A stretch of 64,000 nucleotides of DNA from Clostridia bacterium (GTDB lineage Bacteria > Bacillota > Clostridia > UBA1381), in contig CAADTH010000018.1 of NCBI GenBank assembly GCA_900751885.1, forward strand, positions 1 to 64,000, in the 5' to 3' direction. Below the pieces are notes generated by a model, which was not told the DNA's origin, did no database searches, and worked only from the letters and a program-made list of their open reading frames with translations. Numbering within the stretch: position 1 is the stretch's first letter; the number at the start of each line of letters is the position of its first letter. A program made the translations under genes and the position numbers. This document shows positions 17,002-25,705 of this stretch, piece by piece.

Positions 17002-17012
17002 TGCTCTTATGT

Positions 17013-18281
17013 TCAGTCAATGATGTCAGTACCCATATAAGGAACAAGTACATCCGGCACAGTAATGCTGCCATTACTGTTTTGATAATTCTCTAAAATA
17101 GCTGCTACCGTTCGACCGACTGCAAGTGCGGAGCCATTCAATGTGTGGACAAACTGAGCTTTTTCCTTTGGATTATCCTTAAACTTGATATTTGCGCGCC
17201 GTGCCTGGTAGTCCTCAAAATTAGAGCAAGAGGAAATTTCAACATACCGTCCATAGCTCGGCATCCATACCTCGATATCATATGTTTTTGCGGATGTAAA
17301 GCTCATATCGCCTGTACACAGGCAGACAACTCTGTAAGGAAGTCCGAGTCCTTTTAGTAACTTTTCTGCGTCATTGGTAAGTTTTTCGAGCTCATCATAG
17401 CTAGTTTCCGGACGTACAAATTTGACAAGCTCTACCTTGTTAAACTGGTGCTGGCGGATGATTCCGCGAGTGTCGCGTCCGGCGGAGCCAGCTTCTGCGC
17501 GAAAACATGCGGAATAGGCAGTATATTTGATTGGAAGTTCACTTCCATTTAAAATTTCATCCCGATGCAGATTCGTCACCGGAACCTCCGCGGTTGGAAT
17601 CAGGAAGTAGCCGTTATTTTCTACCTTAAACGCATCTTCCTCGAATTTCGGAAGCTGACCGGTCCCTGTCATGGAATCACGGTTTACCATATAAGGAGGG
17701 AAAATTTCCGTGTAGCCGCCTTCCTCTGTATTCGTATTGAGGAAATATTGAATAACAGCGCGCTCTAGTCTTGCGCCCATGCCACGATAGAAGGTGAACC
17801 GGGAGCCTGTCACCTTTGCCGCGCGGGCAAAATCAAGGATGCCGAGTGATTCACCTAAATCCCAGTGCGGTTTCGGTTCAAATTCGAATTCCTTTGGCTG
17901 TCCAACGCGGCGCATTTCTTGATTTTCCGAGTCGTCCTTTCCAACAGGTACACTGTCGTTTGGAATGTTTGGAATTCGGAGCATAAAGTCCGAAAGCTGT
18001 GCGTCGATTTCTGATACCTTCGCATCGTCCTCCTTGATTTCGTCTGAGAGAGCGCGCATTTGCGTAAAAATTTCAGAGGTATCCTTTCCTTCTTTTTTCA
18101 TGACAGGAATTTGCTTTGAGATTTGATTCTGCTTTGCCTTCTTTTCCTCTACCTCTAATAACAGCGCGCGGCGCTGTTTGTCCAGCTCAATGGCAGGGGA
18201 GAGGTCCAGACTGTTTCCGCGCTTTTGCAGGGATGTTTGGATTTTCTCCGGTTCATTTCTTAATAGTTTGATATCTAACAT
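17013..18281 (-). CDS. serS: Seryl-tRNA synthetase
   Basis: 422-residue class II aminoacyl-tRNA synthetase that charges tRNA-Ser. The N-terminal 110 residues form the charged antiparallel coiled coil that grips the long variable arm of the tRNA. Motif 2 is seen as SACFRAEAGSAGRDTRGIIRQHQF, and motif 3 as VGRTVAAILEN near the end. ATG 18281 follows AGGAGG. It is the last gene of a leftward group (parA, parB, DUF4446, a coiled-coil protein, serS), separated from its predecessor by 9 bp; no T-box leader is seen directly before it. Confidence 0.98.
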   Translation of the reverse strand: MLDIKLLRNEPEKIQTSLQKRGNSLDLSPAIELDKQRRALLLEVEEKKAKQNQISKQIPVMKKEGKDTSEIFTQMRALSDEIKEDDAKVSEIDAQLSDFMLRIPNIPNDSVPVGKDDSENQEMRRVGQPKEFEFEPKPHWDLGESLGILDFARAAKVTGSRFTFYRGMGARLERAVIQYFLNTNTEEGGYTEIFPPYMVNRDSMTGTGQLPKFEEDAFKVENNGYFLIPTAEVPVTNLHRDEILNGSELPIKYTAYSACFRAEAGSAGRDTRGIIRQHQFNKVELVKFVRPETSYDELEKLTNDAEKLLKGLGLPYRVVCLCTGDMSFTSAKTYDIEVWMPSYGRYVEISSCSNFEDYQARRANIKFKDNPKEKAQFVHTLNGSALAVGRTVAAILENYQNSNGSITVPDVLVPYMGTDIID

Positions 18282-18290
18282 GTTGTCCTC

Positions 18291-18755
18291 CTATTTTTTT
18301 CGTTCCCGAATTTTTTTGCCGATGTCATCATAAAAAGGCTTTAAATTTTCTGTAATATAATTGATATCGAGGGTTTCATATAACGCTTCTGCCTGCTTGA
18401 ATTCACCCTTTATACAGAATTCATAGCAGGAGATGAGCTTTTCCGTGTTTTCCTTTTGTTCTTCATGAGTTTTCACGCTCTCTTGGAGCTGATCCTTTTC
18501 CTCAGTGATTTTGATAATTTCATCTTTTAAGGTATTTACCTGACCGAGCAGAAGCCTGTTTTCCTCACTCAGCACTGCCGCCTTTTCGGTAATGCCGGCT
18601 GACGCGGTCTGTTCTGGCTGAACCGGTTGTTCCTTTGCAAGCTTTTCCTGACCGAAAAAGGCAATGATAATCAAAACCACTGCTACCAGAAAAATGAGTC
18701 CGGTATAGATGTATAACGTACGATTTTCCTTTGATGTTTTCTTATCGTTTTCCAT
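18291..18755 (-). CDS. Single-pass membrane protein with coiled coil
   Basis: 154 residues, family not recognised. One transmembrane helix (about 14-34, YIYTGLIFLVAVVLIIIAFF) is followed by a Glu/Gln-rich linker and a coiled coil (about 60-108, rich in E, K, L, heptad-like), then a short helical hairpin that resembles a tetratricopeptide unit (YEFCIKGEFKQAEALYETL). The layout is like small divisome or scaffold proteins, but no assignment is justified. It lies between a DUF4446 gene and serS with short gaps and is surely co-transcribed. Confidence 0.75.
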   Translation of the reverse strand: MENDKKTSKENRTLYIYTGLIFLVAVVLIIIAFFGQEKLAKEQPVQPEQTASAGITEKAAVLSEENRLLLGQVNTLKDEIIKITEEKDQLQESVKTHEEQKENTEKLISCYEFCIKGEFKQAEALYETLDINYITENLKPFYDDIGKKIRERKK

Positions 18756-18767
18756 AGTTCCTTCTCC

Positions 18768-19244
18768 TTAATACGCTTCCATCGCCTGGCGGAGCGCTTT
18801 TTCCTCTTCATCCATCAGATGAATGGTTGCCTTGCCGTTTGTGATTTCTCTGAGAAACGCAGTAGAAGAATCATGCCCATAAATCGACGTGATGATAATG
18901 CCATCATTATGGCAGTTGAGCGCGGCAAGCGAAAAACTCAAATCCCCGCTGATATCGTCGAAGGCATTGAAGCGGACAACCGCAATTTTTTGAATCGCGT
19001 GCTTGTTGTCTTTTTCATATTCCTCAAATTTTTTTGAAAATGAGGAGATTGTGCCGCTGAGCGCTTCTACATTGTCATAATATGTCTCAATGGTCTCGGC
19101 AAGATTGCCGCTTTTACAGTGGCGTGAGATTTTTTTCAGCTTCACCGCATTGACGATAGACAGAATAAAGGACACAAGTAGCACAAGCGCTGCTACAGCA
19201 ATAATTGCGAAAAAAATGTAATAACCGACTATGAAAGATTGCAT
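18768..19244 (-). CDS. DUF4446 membrane protein
   Basis: 158 residues with one N-terminal transmembrane helix (about 8-33), a short coiled coil, and a C-terminal domain with the DUF4446 signature (VVRFNAFDDISGDLSFSLAALN, then IITSIYGHDSSTAFLREITNGK). The family is widely found next to parB in Clostridia; function unknown. It lies downstream of parB with a 146-bp gap, which holds a TATAAA-like -10 with only a weak -35. Confidence 0.88.
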   Translation of the reverse strand: MQSFIVGYYIFFAIIAVAALVLLVSFILSIVNAVKLKKISRHCKSGNLAETIETYYDNVEALSGTISSFSKKFEEYEKDNKHAIQKIAVVRFNAFDDISGDLSFSLAALNCHNDGIIITSIYGHDSSTAFLREITNGKATIHLMDEEEKALRQAMEAY

Positions 19245-19390
19245 AACCTATTTATTTCTCCTTTTTAAAAGTTTTACTTGAGATAAAGCAGTATGCTGAT
19301 TGTTTATATATGAAAAATGGTAGTTTGATTAAACGAATTGTTCGAACCTTATCTGATTTTATACAATGGGGACATAAAATAGATTCAATA

Positions 19391-20248
19391 TCAATATCTG
19401 TCTAACAAGCCCATCAGCCGCTCTAAATCGTCGTTCCCATAGTATTCAATCTCGATTTTTCCCTTCTTTTCCCCATGTGAAATTTTTACTTTGGTTCCCA
19501 AATGGTCAGACATTGTTTTTTCAATCCGTTCCAGCTCAATCAAATAGGCATTGTTTATTTGTTTTTGCTTTGTAGGCTCTTTTTGCATTTGGCGTGCAAG
19601 TGCCTCTGACTGGCGTACATTGAGTCCCTGTGAAATAATTTTTTCAGTCAATACCGTTTGCAGGCGCTTGTCCGATAAGGATAAAATCGCGCGCGCATGT
19701 CCGCTTGTGATTTTCCCTTCGATTAGAAGCTCGCGGAATGCATCATCAAGCGTAAGAAGGCGCAGGGAATTTGCGATGGTGCTTCTGCTTTTACCAATCC
19801 GCTTGCTGATGGATTCCTGTGTCAGATGGTAGGTATTCATTAAGGTTTGATACCCCTCTGCTTCCTCGATTGGATTGAGATCCTCTCTTTGCAGATTTTC
19901 AATCAGTGCGATTTCCGTGACAGTCTGCTCGTCATAGTCACGGATGACAGCAGGAATCGTGGAAAGTCCTGCTTTCTTTGCCGCTCTCCAGCGTCGCTCG
20001 CCTGCTACGATTTGATACAAATGCTCTGCAACCTTTGTCACAACGATAGGTTGAATCACGCCGTGCTCCCCGATAGAGCCTGCAAGCGCATCAATTTTTT
20101 CCTCGTCAAAGTCCTTTCGGGGCTGGTTACGGTTCGGTTCCACCTCCAAAATTTTCAGCTCTGTGATAGCGCCCAGTCCATCCTCCTCTGTGGGAGCAGG
20201 GGTTGACAGAAGCGCACCAAGCCCTTTACCTAATCCTTTTTTTGCCAA
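19391..20248 (-). CDS. parB: Chromosome partitioning protein ParB (Spo0J)
   Basis: 285-residue CTP-dependent DNA clamp that loads at parS sites and recruits SMC. It carries GERRWRA (83-89, CTP-binding motif), ENLQREDLNPIEEAEGY, the helix-turn-helix QESISKRIGKSRSTIANSLRLL, and a C-terminal dimer domain. The start is taken as TTG 20248, giving MAKKGLGKGLGALLS as in relatives, with AGGTGG 5 bp upstream; an in-frame GTG 9 bp earlier overlaps that site. It lies 17 bp after parA. Four near-perfect parS sites in this window are its expected targets. Confidence 0.97.
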   Translation of the reverse strand: MAKKGLGKGLGALLSTPAPTEEDGLGAITELKILEVEPNRNQPRKDFDEEKIDALAGSIGEHGVIQPIVVTKVAEHLYQIVAGERRWRAAKKAGLSTIPAVIRDYDEQTVTEIALIENLQREDLNPIEEAEGYQTLMNTYHLTQESISKRIGKSRSTIANSLRLLTLDDAFRELLIEGKITSGHARAILSLSDKRLQTVLTEKIISQGLNVRQSEALARQMQKEPTKQKQINNAYLIELERIEKTMSDHLGTKVKISHGEKKGKIEIEYYGNDDLERLMGLLDRY

Positions 20249-20265
20249 TTTATCCACCTCGCTTT

Positions 20266-21030
20266 TTATTCATTCATCGAGATTACTTCCCGTGCAAGGG
20301 ACAGATAACTTTCTGCACCCTTGGAGGTAATATCATATTTGATAATCGGTTCACCGAAGCTTGGTGCTTCTGAAAGCCTGATATTGCGTGGGATTACAGA
20401 TTGATACACCTTGGATGGAAAGAATTTCTTTACTTCATCGAGTACTTGAATAGAAAGGTTTGTCCGCGCATCGAACATGGTTGCAAGAACTCCTTCAATC
20501 TCGATTTTTGGGTTGAGCCGCTTTTTTACCAGCCGTATTGTGGACATCAACTGACTGAGTCCCTCCAGTGCGTAATATTCACATTGAATCGGAATCAGAA
20601 CGGAATCTGCCGCTGTCAGGATATTCAGCGTCAAGATACCAAGTGCAGGCGGAGAGTCGATCAAAATGAAATCATATTGATTCTTAATTTTTTTCAGTGC
20701 ATTGAGAAGAAAGTATTCCCGTTCCTCCTCATAGGCAAGTTCGATTTCTGCACCTGATAGAGAACTCCCCGCGGCGATTAAGTCGAGATTGCGGTACTTT
20801 GTATGTATAATTGCGTCCTCAATTTTGTCTGAATCTACAAGGCAGTCATAAATAGAAAGGGACACATCATCCCGTTCAATTCCATATCCACTTGTCGTGT
20901 TGCCCTGTGGGTCTGAGTCAATCAAAAGTACCTTCTTTCCTTTGTATGCAAGGCATGCCGCAAGATTGACAGAGGTTGTTGTTTTCCCAACACCACCTTT
21001 TTGATTGGTAATTGCGATGGTTTTGCTCAT
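20266..21030 (-). CDS. parA: Chromosome partitioning ATPase ParA (Soj)
   Basis: 254-residue deviant Walker ATPase that works with ParB in origin segregation and in regulating DnaA. The deviant Walker A KGGVGKTT lies near residues 11-18, with LIDSDPQGN (38-46) and FILIDSPPALG as further motifs. ATG 21030 follows AGGTGATACC. A near-perfect parS lies 58 bp upstream, so ParB may autoregulate parAB. Confidence 0.97.
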   Translation of the reverse strand: MSKTIAITNQKGGVGKTTTSVNLAACLAYKGKKVLLIDSDPQGNTTSGYGIERDDVSLSIYDCLVDSDKIEDAIIHTKYRNLDLIAAGSSLSGAEIELAYEEEREYFLLNALKKIKNQYDFILIDSPPALGILTLNILTAADSVLIPIQCEYYALEGLSQLMSTIRLVKKRLNPKIEIEGVLATMFDARTNLSIQVLDEVKKFFPSKVYQSVIPRNIRLSEAPSFGEPIIKYDITSKGAESYLSLAREVISMNE

Positions 21031-21087
21031 GGTATCACCTGCCTTTTATTTTTTCTTCTATTATATCACAAAACTTCTGCTTGTAAA

Positions 21088-21103
21088 TGTTTCATGTGAA
21101 ACA
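21088..21103. other. parS-like site 1
   Basis: TGTTTCATGTGAAACA, one mismatch from the parS consensus TGTTTCACGTGAAACA. It sits inside a larger palindrome with 12-bp perfect arms (21083-21108), in the parA-ger gap, 58 bp upstream of parA. Confidence 0.75.
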
Positions 21104-21146
21104 TTTACAAAAAAATCTCACCTATTTTGCCAGAAAAGGCACAATC

Positions 21147-21175
21147 GTATAGAAAATAGAAAATCAGGGATACTA
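21147..21175 (+). promoter_or_regulatory. Candidate forespore sigma-G promoter of the ger operon
   Basis: GTATA (21147-21151), 17-bp spacer, GATACTA (21169-21175). This fits the sigma-G pattern GHATR / CATNHTA with one mismatch in the -10, and germinant receptor operons are usually sigma-G controlled. Confidence 0.5.
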
Positions 21176-21211
21176 ACGGTAATGCTAGCGATGAGGAGAA
21201 GGTGCACGAGT

Positions 21212-22852
21212 ATGAAAAAAAAGAAAAAAAATCTATTTTTATTTTCAAGACCAACGGAAACAGAGCCCATTATTATAGAAGAAAAAGAAAATCAGGTTGA
21301 GTATGATGTGCGGCAGGAAAATCCATATCCGAAGCCTGAGGTCAAGGTATCGGACGATATCGATAAGAATCTTGAGTACCTTGAAAAGTTGTTTTTATAT
21401 CCCAAAAATTCTGATATCGTATTTCGAAAAATGAAAGTTGGAAAAGGGGAGAATGAACGCCAGGCATTTATCTTATTTATCGATGGCATGGTGGATACAC
21501 AGCTGGTTGATTTGGCTGTGATTGAGCCTTTGATTAAACAGCCTGAAATCGACCAGAAGGACGAAATCACTGCGGATGAAGTTTTAGAAAAACTGATGTA
21601 CCACAGTCAGGTCAAGGCGACAGATAAGATGGAAACGATTGTGGATGACGTCAATTTTGGCGGGTGTGGTGTATTTGTAGATGGAATTGCAACAGGGTAT
21701 TCCGTTGATATCCGCGGGTGGGGACATCGTGGAATCGATAAGCCGGAACTGGAGCAGTCCATCTATGGTCCGCAGGAAGCATTTTCTGAGATGCTTAGAA
21801 ATAATACTGCCTTGGTTCGAAAGACGTTAAAGACAGAAAAATTGATCTGTGAAGCGATCGAGGTGGGAAAGGTAAGCCGTACGCGCGGCGTCATTATGTA
21901 CATTTCCGATTTGGCGAATCCGGATATGATAGATGAGGTTCGCAAACGAATCAAAGGAATCGAAATGGATTATGTCATTGCGATTGAGGAAGTGTCTATG
22001 ATGATTGAAGAAAAGCCTTTTATCATCACAAGTCATATCATGGCGACAGAACGACCGGATAGAGTGGCACGCGCACTATCTGAGGGAAGAGTGGCGGTGA
22101 CATTAAACGGAAGTCCGAGGACACTGATTCTGCCGACAAATGCATTTGAAGAAATGCACGCTGCATCGGATGCCTATATGCGTATACCATATGCAAACAT
22201 GACCCGTATTCTCAGAATGATGGCAATGTTTATCTCAATGCTTCTTCCAGGACTTTACATGGCAATTACACTGTACCATCAGGAGATGATACCGACGTAT
22301 CTATTGTATTCCATCAGTGCGGCAAGAGAAAATGTTCCGTTTCCAAGTATTGTAGAGCTCTTTTTGATGGATATTTCGTTTGAGTTGATTCGTGAGGCGG
22401 GAATCCGAATGCCAGGTCCGCTCGGTTCTACCTTGAGCATCGTCGGCGGCTTGATTCTGGGACAGGCGGCTGTGAGCGCGAAAATAGTCAGTCCAATTAT
22501 GATTATTGTGATTGCCATGACAGGAATCGGTTCATTTGCGACACCCGATTATTCACTCGGATGGAGTTACCGGATATTGCGGCTTGGATTTATCATACTC
22601 GGCTCTATCTGTGGATTTTATGGAATTGCGATTGGTCTGTTTGCCTATGGAATGATGATGGCATCACAAAAATCATTTGGGGTACCATTTTTAGCGCCTC
22701 TCGTTGGTAGAAAACGCCGCAATGCAAGCAGTGCTCTATTTGTCAGTCCAATCTGGAAAAAAGAACGCCGCCCAAGCTATTTGGCACCGGAGGATGATAT
22801 TCAGGAGCCAAAAATCAGCCGCCGTTGGAATATTGGGCGTAAAAAAATGTAG
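21212..22852 (+). CDS. Spore germinant receptor A subunit (GerA family)
   Basis: 546-residue inner spore membrane protein, A subunit of a nutrient germinant receptor. A soluble N-terminal half (about 1-310) is followed by a membrane domain with about five helices from MTRILRMMAMFISMLLPG. The conserved FELIREAGIRMPGPLGSTLSIVGGL motif is present. The C-terminal tail is basic (SPIWKKERRPSY). ATG 21212 follows GAGGAGAAGG; the frame extends upstream through the parS region without a better start. First gene of a ger operon A-B-C plus a small membrane protein. Confidence 0.95.
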   Translation: MKKKKKNLFLFSRPTETEPIIIEEKENQVEYDVRQENPYPKPEVKVSDDIDKNLEYLEKLFLYPKNSDIVFRKMKVGKGENERQAFILFIDGMVDTQLVDLAVIEPLIKQPEIDQKDEITADEVLEKLMYHSQVKATDKMETIVDDVNFGGCGVFVDGIATGYSVDIRGWGHRGIDKPELEQSIYGPQEAFSEMLRNNTALVRKTLKTEKLICEAIEVGKVSRTRGVIMYISDLANPDMIDEVRKRIKGIEMDYVIAIEEVSMMIEEKPFIITSHIMATERPDRVARALSEGRVAVTLNGSPRTLILPTNAFEEMHAASDAYMRIPYANMTRILRMMAMFISMLLPGLYMAITLYHQEMIPTYLLYSISAARENVPFPSIVELFLMDISFELIREAGIRMPGPLGSTLSIVGGLILGQAAVSAKIVSPIMIIVIAMTGIGSFATPDYSLGWSYRILRLGFIILGSICGFYGIAIGLFAYGMMMASQKSFGVPFLAPLVGRKRRNASSALFVSPIWKKERRPSYLAPEDDIQEPKISRRWNIGRKKM

Positions 22853-22889
22853 GGACGTAAAATATAGATAAGGGACGGATTAATAAATA

Positions 22890-22905
22890 GGTTTCACGTG
22901 AAACA
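22890..22905. other. parS-like site 2
   Basis: GGTTTCACGTGAAACA, one mismatch at the first base. It lies in the gap between the A and B receptor genes, just before the B-gene ribosome site. Confidence 0.8.
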
Positions 22906-22920
22906 AATAGGAGGAGTTTG

Positions 22921-24018
22921 ATGGGAAAGAAGTTTATCACGACATCAGAGGTAACCTATCTGATGGTCAATGCAATCTGTATCAAAATGTTTTTTACCTT
23001 TCCGAGAATTATGGTAATTAACAGCGGAAATGCGTCATGGCTGCAAGGAATTTATGTCAGCTTGATTGCGCTGGCGATTTTTTTCATCACAATGAAAATT
23101 TATACAAAATGTGAGAGAAAAACGGTTTTAGGACTTGCCGAAAAGATAGGGGGCAAATGGCTTAAAATCATTGTCGGACTAGCACTTGCGGCGATTTTGA
23201 TGACAAATCTTGCGTTTACGATGCGCGCTTTCCCAGAGTCTGTAAAAACGATTCTTCTTCCAAACACGCCAATGCAGTTTATCATGATTTTTTTTAGCGC
23301 AGCTGTAGCATTGGGAGCATTTAAGGGAATTGAAGCAATTGCAAGACTGCATTCTATCTTTTTACCGATTGCTGGGGCAATCCTTGTGATTTTTCTTCTC
23401 CTCCTTCTTCCATACTGCGATGTAAATAATCTGTTTCCTATCTTGGGAACAGGTGCATACTCGATATTTGGGAAGGGCTTTCATCAGATTTCTATTTTTG
23501 CAGATATTATTTTACTCAATATCCTTCTTCCATATTGCAAAAGCCAGAGCGATGCAAAGAAAGGCGGTAGAAAAGCGGTTATTGTAAGTGGATTGATTGT
23601 ATTTTTAATTACCTTTATATATATGCTGGTTGTAAATTATCCCGCGTCAAAAAATTTTGTTATGCCTGTATATCAGCTTGCACGAACAATTCGGGTCGGA
23701 GAATTTTTTCAAAGAGCGGAAGCATTTTTTGAATTTATCTGGTCAATCGGAATGTTTTTGTATGCATCATTTTATGTGTTTATCATCTGTGTCGTATTTC
23801 AAAAAAGCTTTGATTTAAAGTATTATCGCCCATTGATTATCCCGGTCGTGCTCATTATGTCAGAGATTGCATTTATTCCGTCTGCGCTGGTCGACGAAAT
23901 CGAAGCGATGCGAATTGTCTCCTATCTCGTCTATCCAGTTGCATATAGTCTGCCGATTATCATGGCGCTTTTCTATTACATGAAGCAAAAAAGGAGAAAA
24001 TCGCATGAAAAAGCTTAA
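22921..24018 (+). CDS. Spore germinant receptor B subunit (GerB family permease-like)
   Basis: 365-residue protein with about ten transmembrane helices in the amino acid/polyamine permease-like fold of GerB proteins; this subunit is thought to bind the germinant. It opens with TTSEVTYLMVNAICIKMFFTFPR and has the LYPYCDVNNLFPILGTG-type region in the middle. ATG 22921 follows AGGAGGAG; an in-frame TTG precedes it. It overlaps the next gene by 14 bp. Confidence 0.93.
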   Translation: MGKKFITTSEVTYLMVNAICIKMFFTFPRIMVINSGNASWLQGIYVSLIALAIFFITMKIYTKCERKTVLGLAEKIGGKWLKIIVGLALAAILMTNLAFTMRAFPESVKTILLPNTPMQFIMIFFSAAVALGAFKGIEAIARLHSIFLPIAGAILVIFLLLLLPYCDVNNLFPILGTGAYSIFGKGFHQISIFADIILLNILLPYCKSQSDAKKGGRKAVIVSGLIVFLITFIYMLVVNYPASKNFVMPVYQLARTIRVGEFFQRAEAFFEFIWSIGMFLYASFYVFIICVVFQKSFDLKYYRPLIIPVVLIMSEIAFIPSALVDEIEAMRIVSYLVYPVAYSLPIIMALFYYMKQKRRKSHEKA

Positions 24019-25483
24019 AGTAATCATCAGCATTGTAGTACTGATGGCAATTCTATCTGGATGTTATGATTCAGCAGAGCCGAATGACTTGGTTTATACT
24101 GTGGCAATGGGAATCGACCGTGTGGACAACGGCAACCTCAAGCTTACCATCCAATTTGCAAAGCCAGTACAAATCAGCGGCGGAGGCGGTGAAGGCGGAG
24201 GCGGAGGAAGCAGCGGCAGTGAGATTCTCGACAACATCGTTGTGGAGGCGCCTACTTTGTATGCAGGAATCAATCTTGCAAACCATATTGTCAGCAAGCG
24301 CTTTGTGATGTCGCATGTGAAGCTGATGGTATTTTCTGAGGAAGTGGCAAAGGAGGGACTTAACGCATTTACTGATACAATGGCGAGAAGCAAGAGCTTT
24401 CGCCCGCATATCTATATGGCAGTGTCTACAAGCAGTGCGGAAAAGTATTTAGAGAGCGTCAAGCCAATGATTGAGATTAGTCCAGCCAAATACTATAAGC
24501 TCATCTATGAGAGTGATTACTCTGCGTATACACCAAAAACCCAATCAAAATACTTCTATTATGAATCCTTTACTTCAGCGCGTGACGCAGTGCTTCCCCT
24601 GTGTGGTGTCATTGCAAAAACACAGGAGGAGGAAGAGGAAGTAGAAAAAGAGGGAAAACAGGCAGGTCAATCTGAAGGAGAGCCGAGTGGGACAGGAAAA
24701 ACCGGCGGTAGTGAGTCCTCCGGTGGAAAATCTGGAGGAGCCGAAGCCGGAACAGAGGGCGGCAGTGAAGGTGAAAGTAGCGGCGGGAGCCAGTCAGAGA
24801 GCCAGGGTTCCAAGCAGCCAGGCGGAGAGCAAAATGAGTCAAAGGAATCGACACAGCCCAGAAATACGATGGCATTGAATGAGGAAGGATTTGAATACCG
24901 GCTGAAAAACTATATTGCAGGGGACATCCCACGCGAATCAAAAAATCCAAGTGAAACAATGGGTATGGCAATATTCTCAGGCGACCAAATGGTTGGTACG
25001 ATGGGAGGCATTGAGTCAGAGCTCTATAGTATTTTATCTGGAGAGTTTGATTATAACTATACGACATTCGAAAATCCATTTCAAACATCGGTTCCCATTA
25101 CGGTACGTCTTCGGCAAAAATCACAGCCGGTCATGGAGGTACGCATGGAAGGGGACACACCAGTAGTCAAAATCAAGGTATATTTAGAAGGGGACATGGA
25201 ATCGCTTCCATCGGATTATTTGGTTGAAAATGATTTGCAGACCTTTGAGGATAGCGTCAAGCAAAATATTCAAACAGCAGGAGAAAAGCTTTTGTACCGT
25301 ACCAGTCAGGAATGGAATGCTGATATTTTGGGAGCTGGTGAGCGTATCAAGAAGCAGTTTCTAACAGTTCAAAAGTTTGAGGAATTTAATTGGAAGGAAA
25401 AATATAAACAGGCACAGTTTGAGGTAGAGCCGCAATTCGAGGTAAAACGCACTGGACTTACGGCAAGAGTAGAGCAGAAGTGA
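24005..25483 (+). CDS. Spore germinant receptor C subunit (Ger(x)C lipoprotein)
   Basis: 492-residue lipoprotein with lipobox LSGC (Cys20), third subunit of the receptor. The N-terminal domain (to about 205) and the C-terminal domain (from about 290, including MEVRMEGDTPVVKIKVYLEGD) match Ger(x)C proteins. Two low-complexity insertions are unusual: a Gly-rich loop at about 58-71 and an acidic Gly/Ser/Glu/Gln linker of some 80 residues at about 207-287. Relatives are usually 370-410 residues, so this linker explains the extra length. It overlaps the B gene by 14 bp. Confidence 0.92.
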   Translation: MKKLKVIISIVVLMAILSGCYDSAEPNDLVYTVAMGIDRVDNGNLKLTIQFAKPVQISGGGGEGGGGGSSGSEILDNIVVEAPTLYAGINLANHIVSKRFVMSHVKLMVFSEEVAKEGLNAFTDTMARSKSFRPHIYMAVSTSSAEKYLESVKPMIEISPAKYYKLIYESDYSAYTPKTQSKYFYYESFTSARDAVLPLCGVIAKTQEEEEEVEKEGKQAGQSEGEPSGTGKTGGSESSGGKSGGAEAGTEGGSEGESSGGSQSESQGSKQPGGEQNESKESTQPRNTMALNEEGFEYRLKNYIAGDIPRESKNPSETMGMAIFSGDQMVGTMGGIESELYSILSGEFDYNYTTFENPFQTSVPITVRLRQKSQPVMEVRMEGDTPVVKIKVYLEGDMESLPSDYLVENDLQTFEDSVKQNIQTAGEKLLYRTSQEWNADILGAGERIKKQFLTVQKFEEFNWKEKYKQAQFEVEPQFEVKRTGLTARVEQK

Positions 25484-25491
25484 GGGAAGAT

Positions 25492-25671
25492 ATGACAATA
25501 GAACCGATTATTATTATCATTGCAGCTGTGATATCTGCTGTGTATACCGTCAGCTATGGTGTATGGAATTGGAAAGAAAAAAATAAGATTGGCTCTGTCG
25601 CTGTCATTTTGCTTTCTGTTGCCTCGAGTTCTATCGCGGTTATCTATACACTTTATGGTCTGATGCAGTAA
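25492..25671 (+). CDS. Small two-helix membrane protein of the ger operon
   Basis: 59 residues with two hydrophobic helices (about 4-23 and 33-54) joined by a short basic loop (NWKEKNK). No family recognised, but small membrane proteins of this kind occur at the end of some germinant receptor operons and may tune receptor function. ATG 25492 follows GAGGG, 9 bp after the C-gene stop codon; an upstream in-frame GTG overlaps that stop. The gene ends at the operon terminator. Confidence 0.75.
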   Translation: MTIEPIIIIIAAVISAVYTVSYGVWNWKEKNKIGSVAVILLSVASSSIAVIYTLYGLMQ

Positions 25672-25701
25672 AAAGCAGCCGGAATATCCGGCTGCTTTTT
25701 T
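25670..25701. terminator. Terminator of the ger operon (bidirectional)
   Basis: Stem AAAAAGCAGCCGG / CCGGCTGCTTTTT with a 5-nt loop; it also lies just downstream of the convergent stalk-protein gene. Confidence 0.9.
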
Positions 25702-25705
25702 GCAG

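Noticed and set aside
19335..19355. CGAAC-N5-GTTT upstream of the DUF4446 gene as a LexA (SOS) box
   Set aside because: Spacing is 5 instead of 4 and the right half is imperfect.
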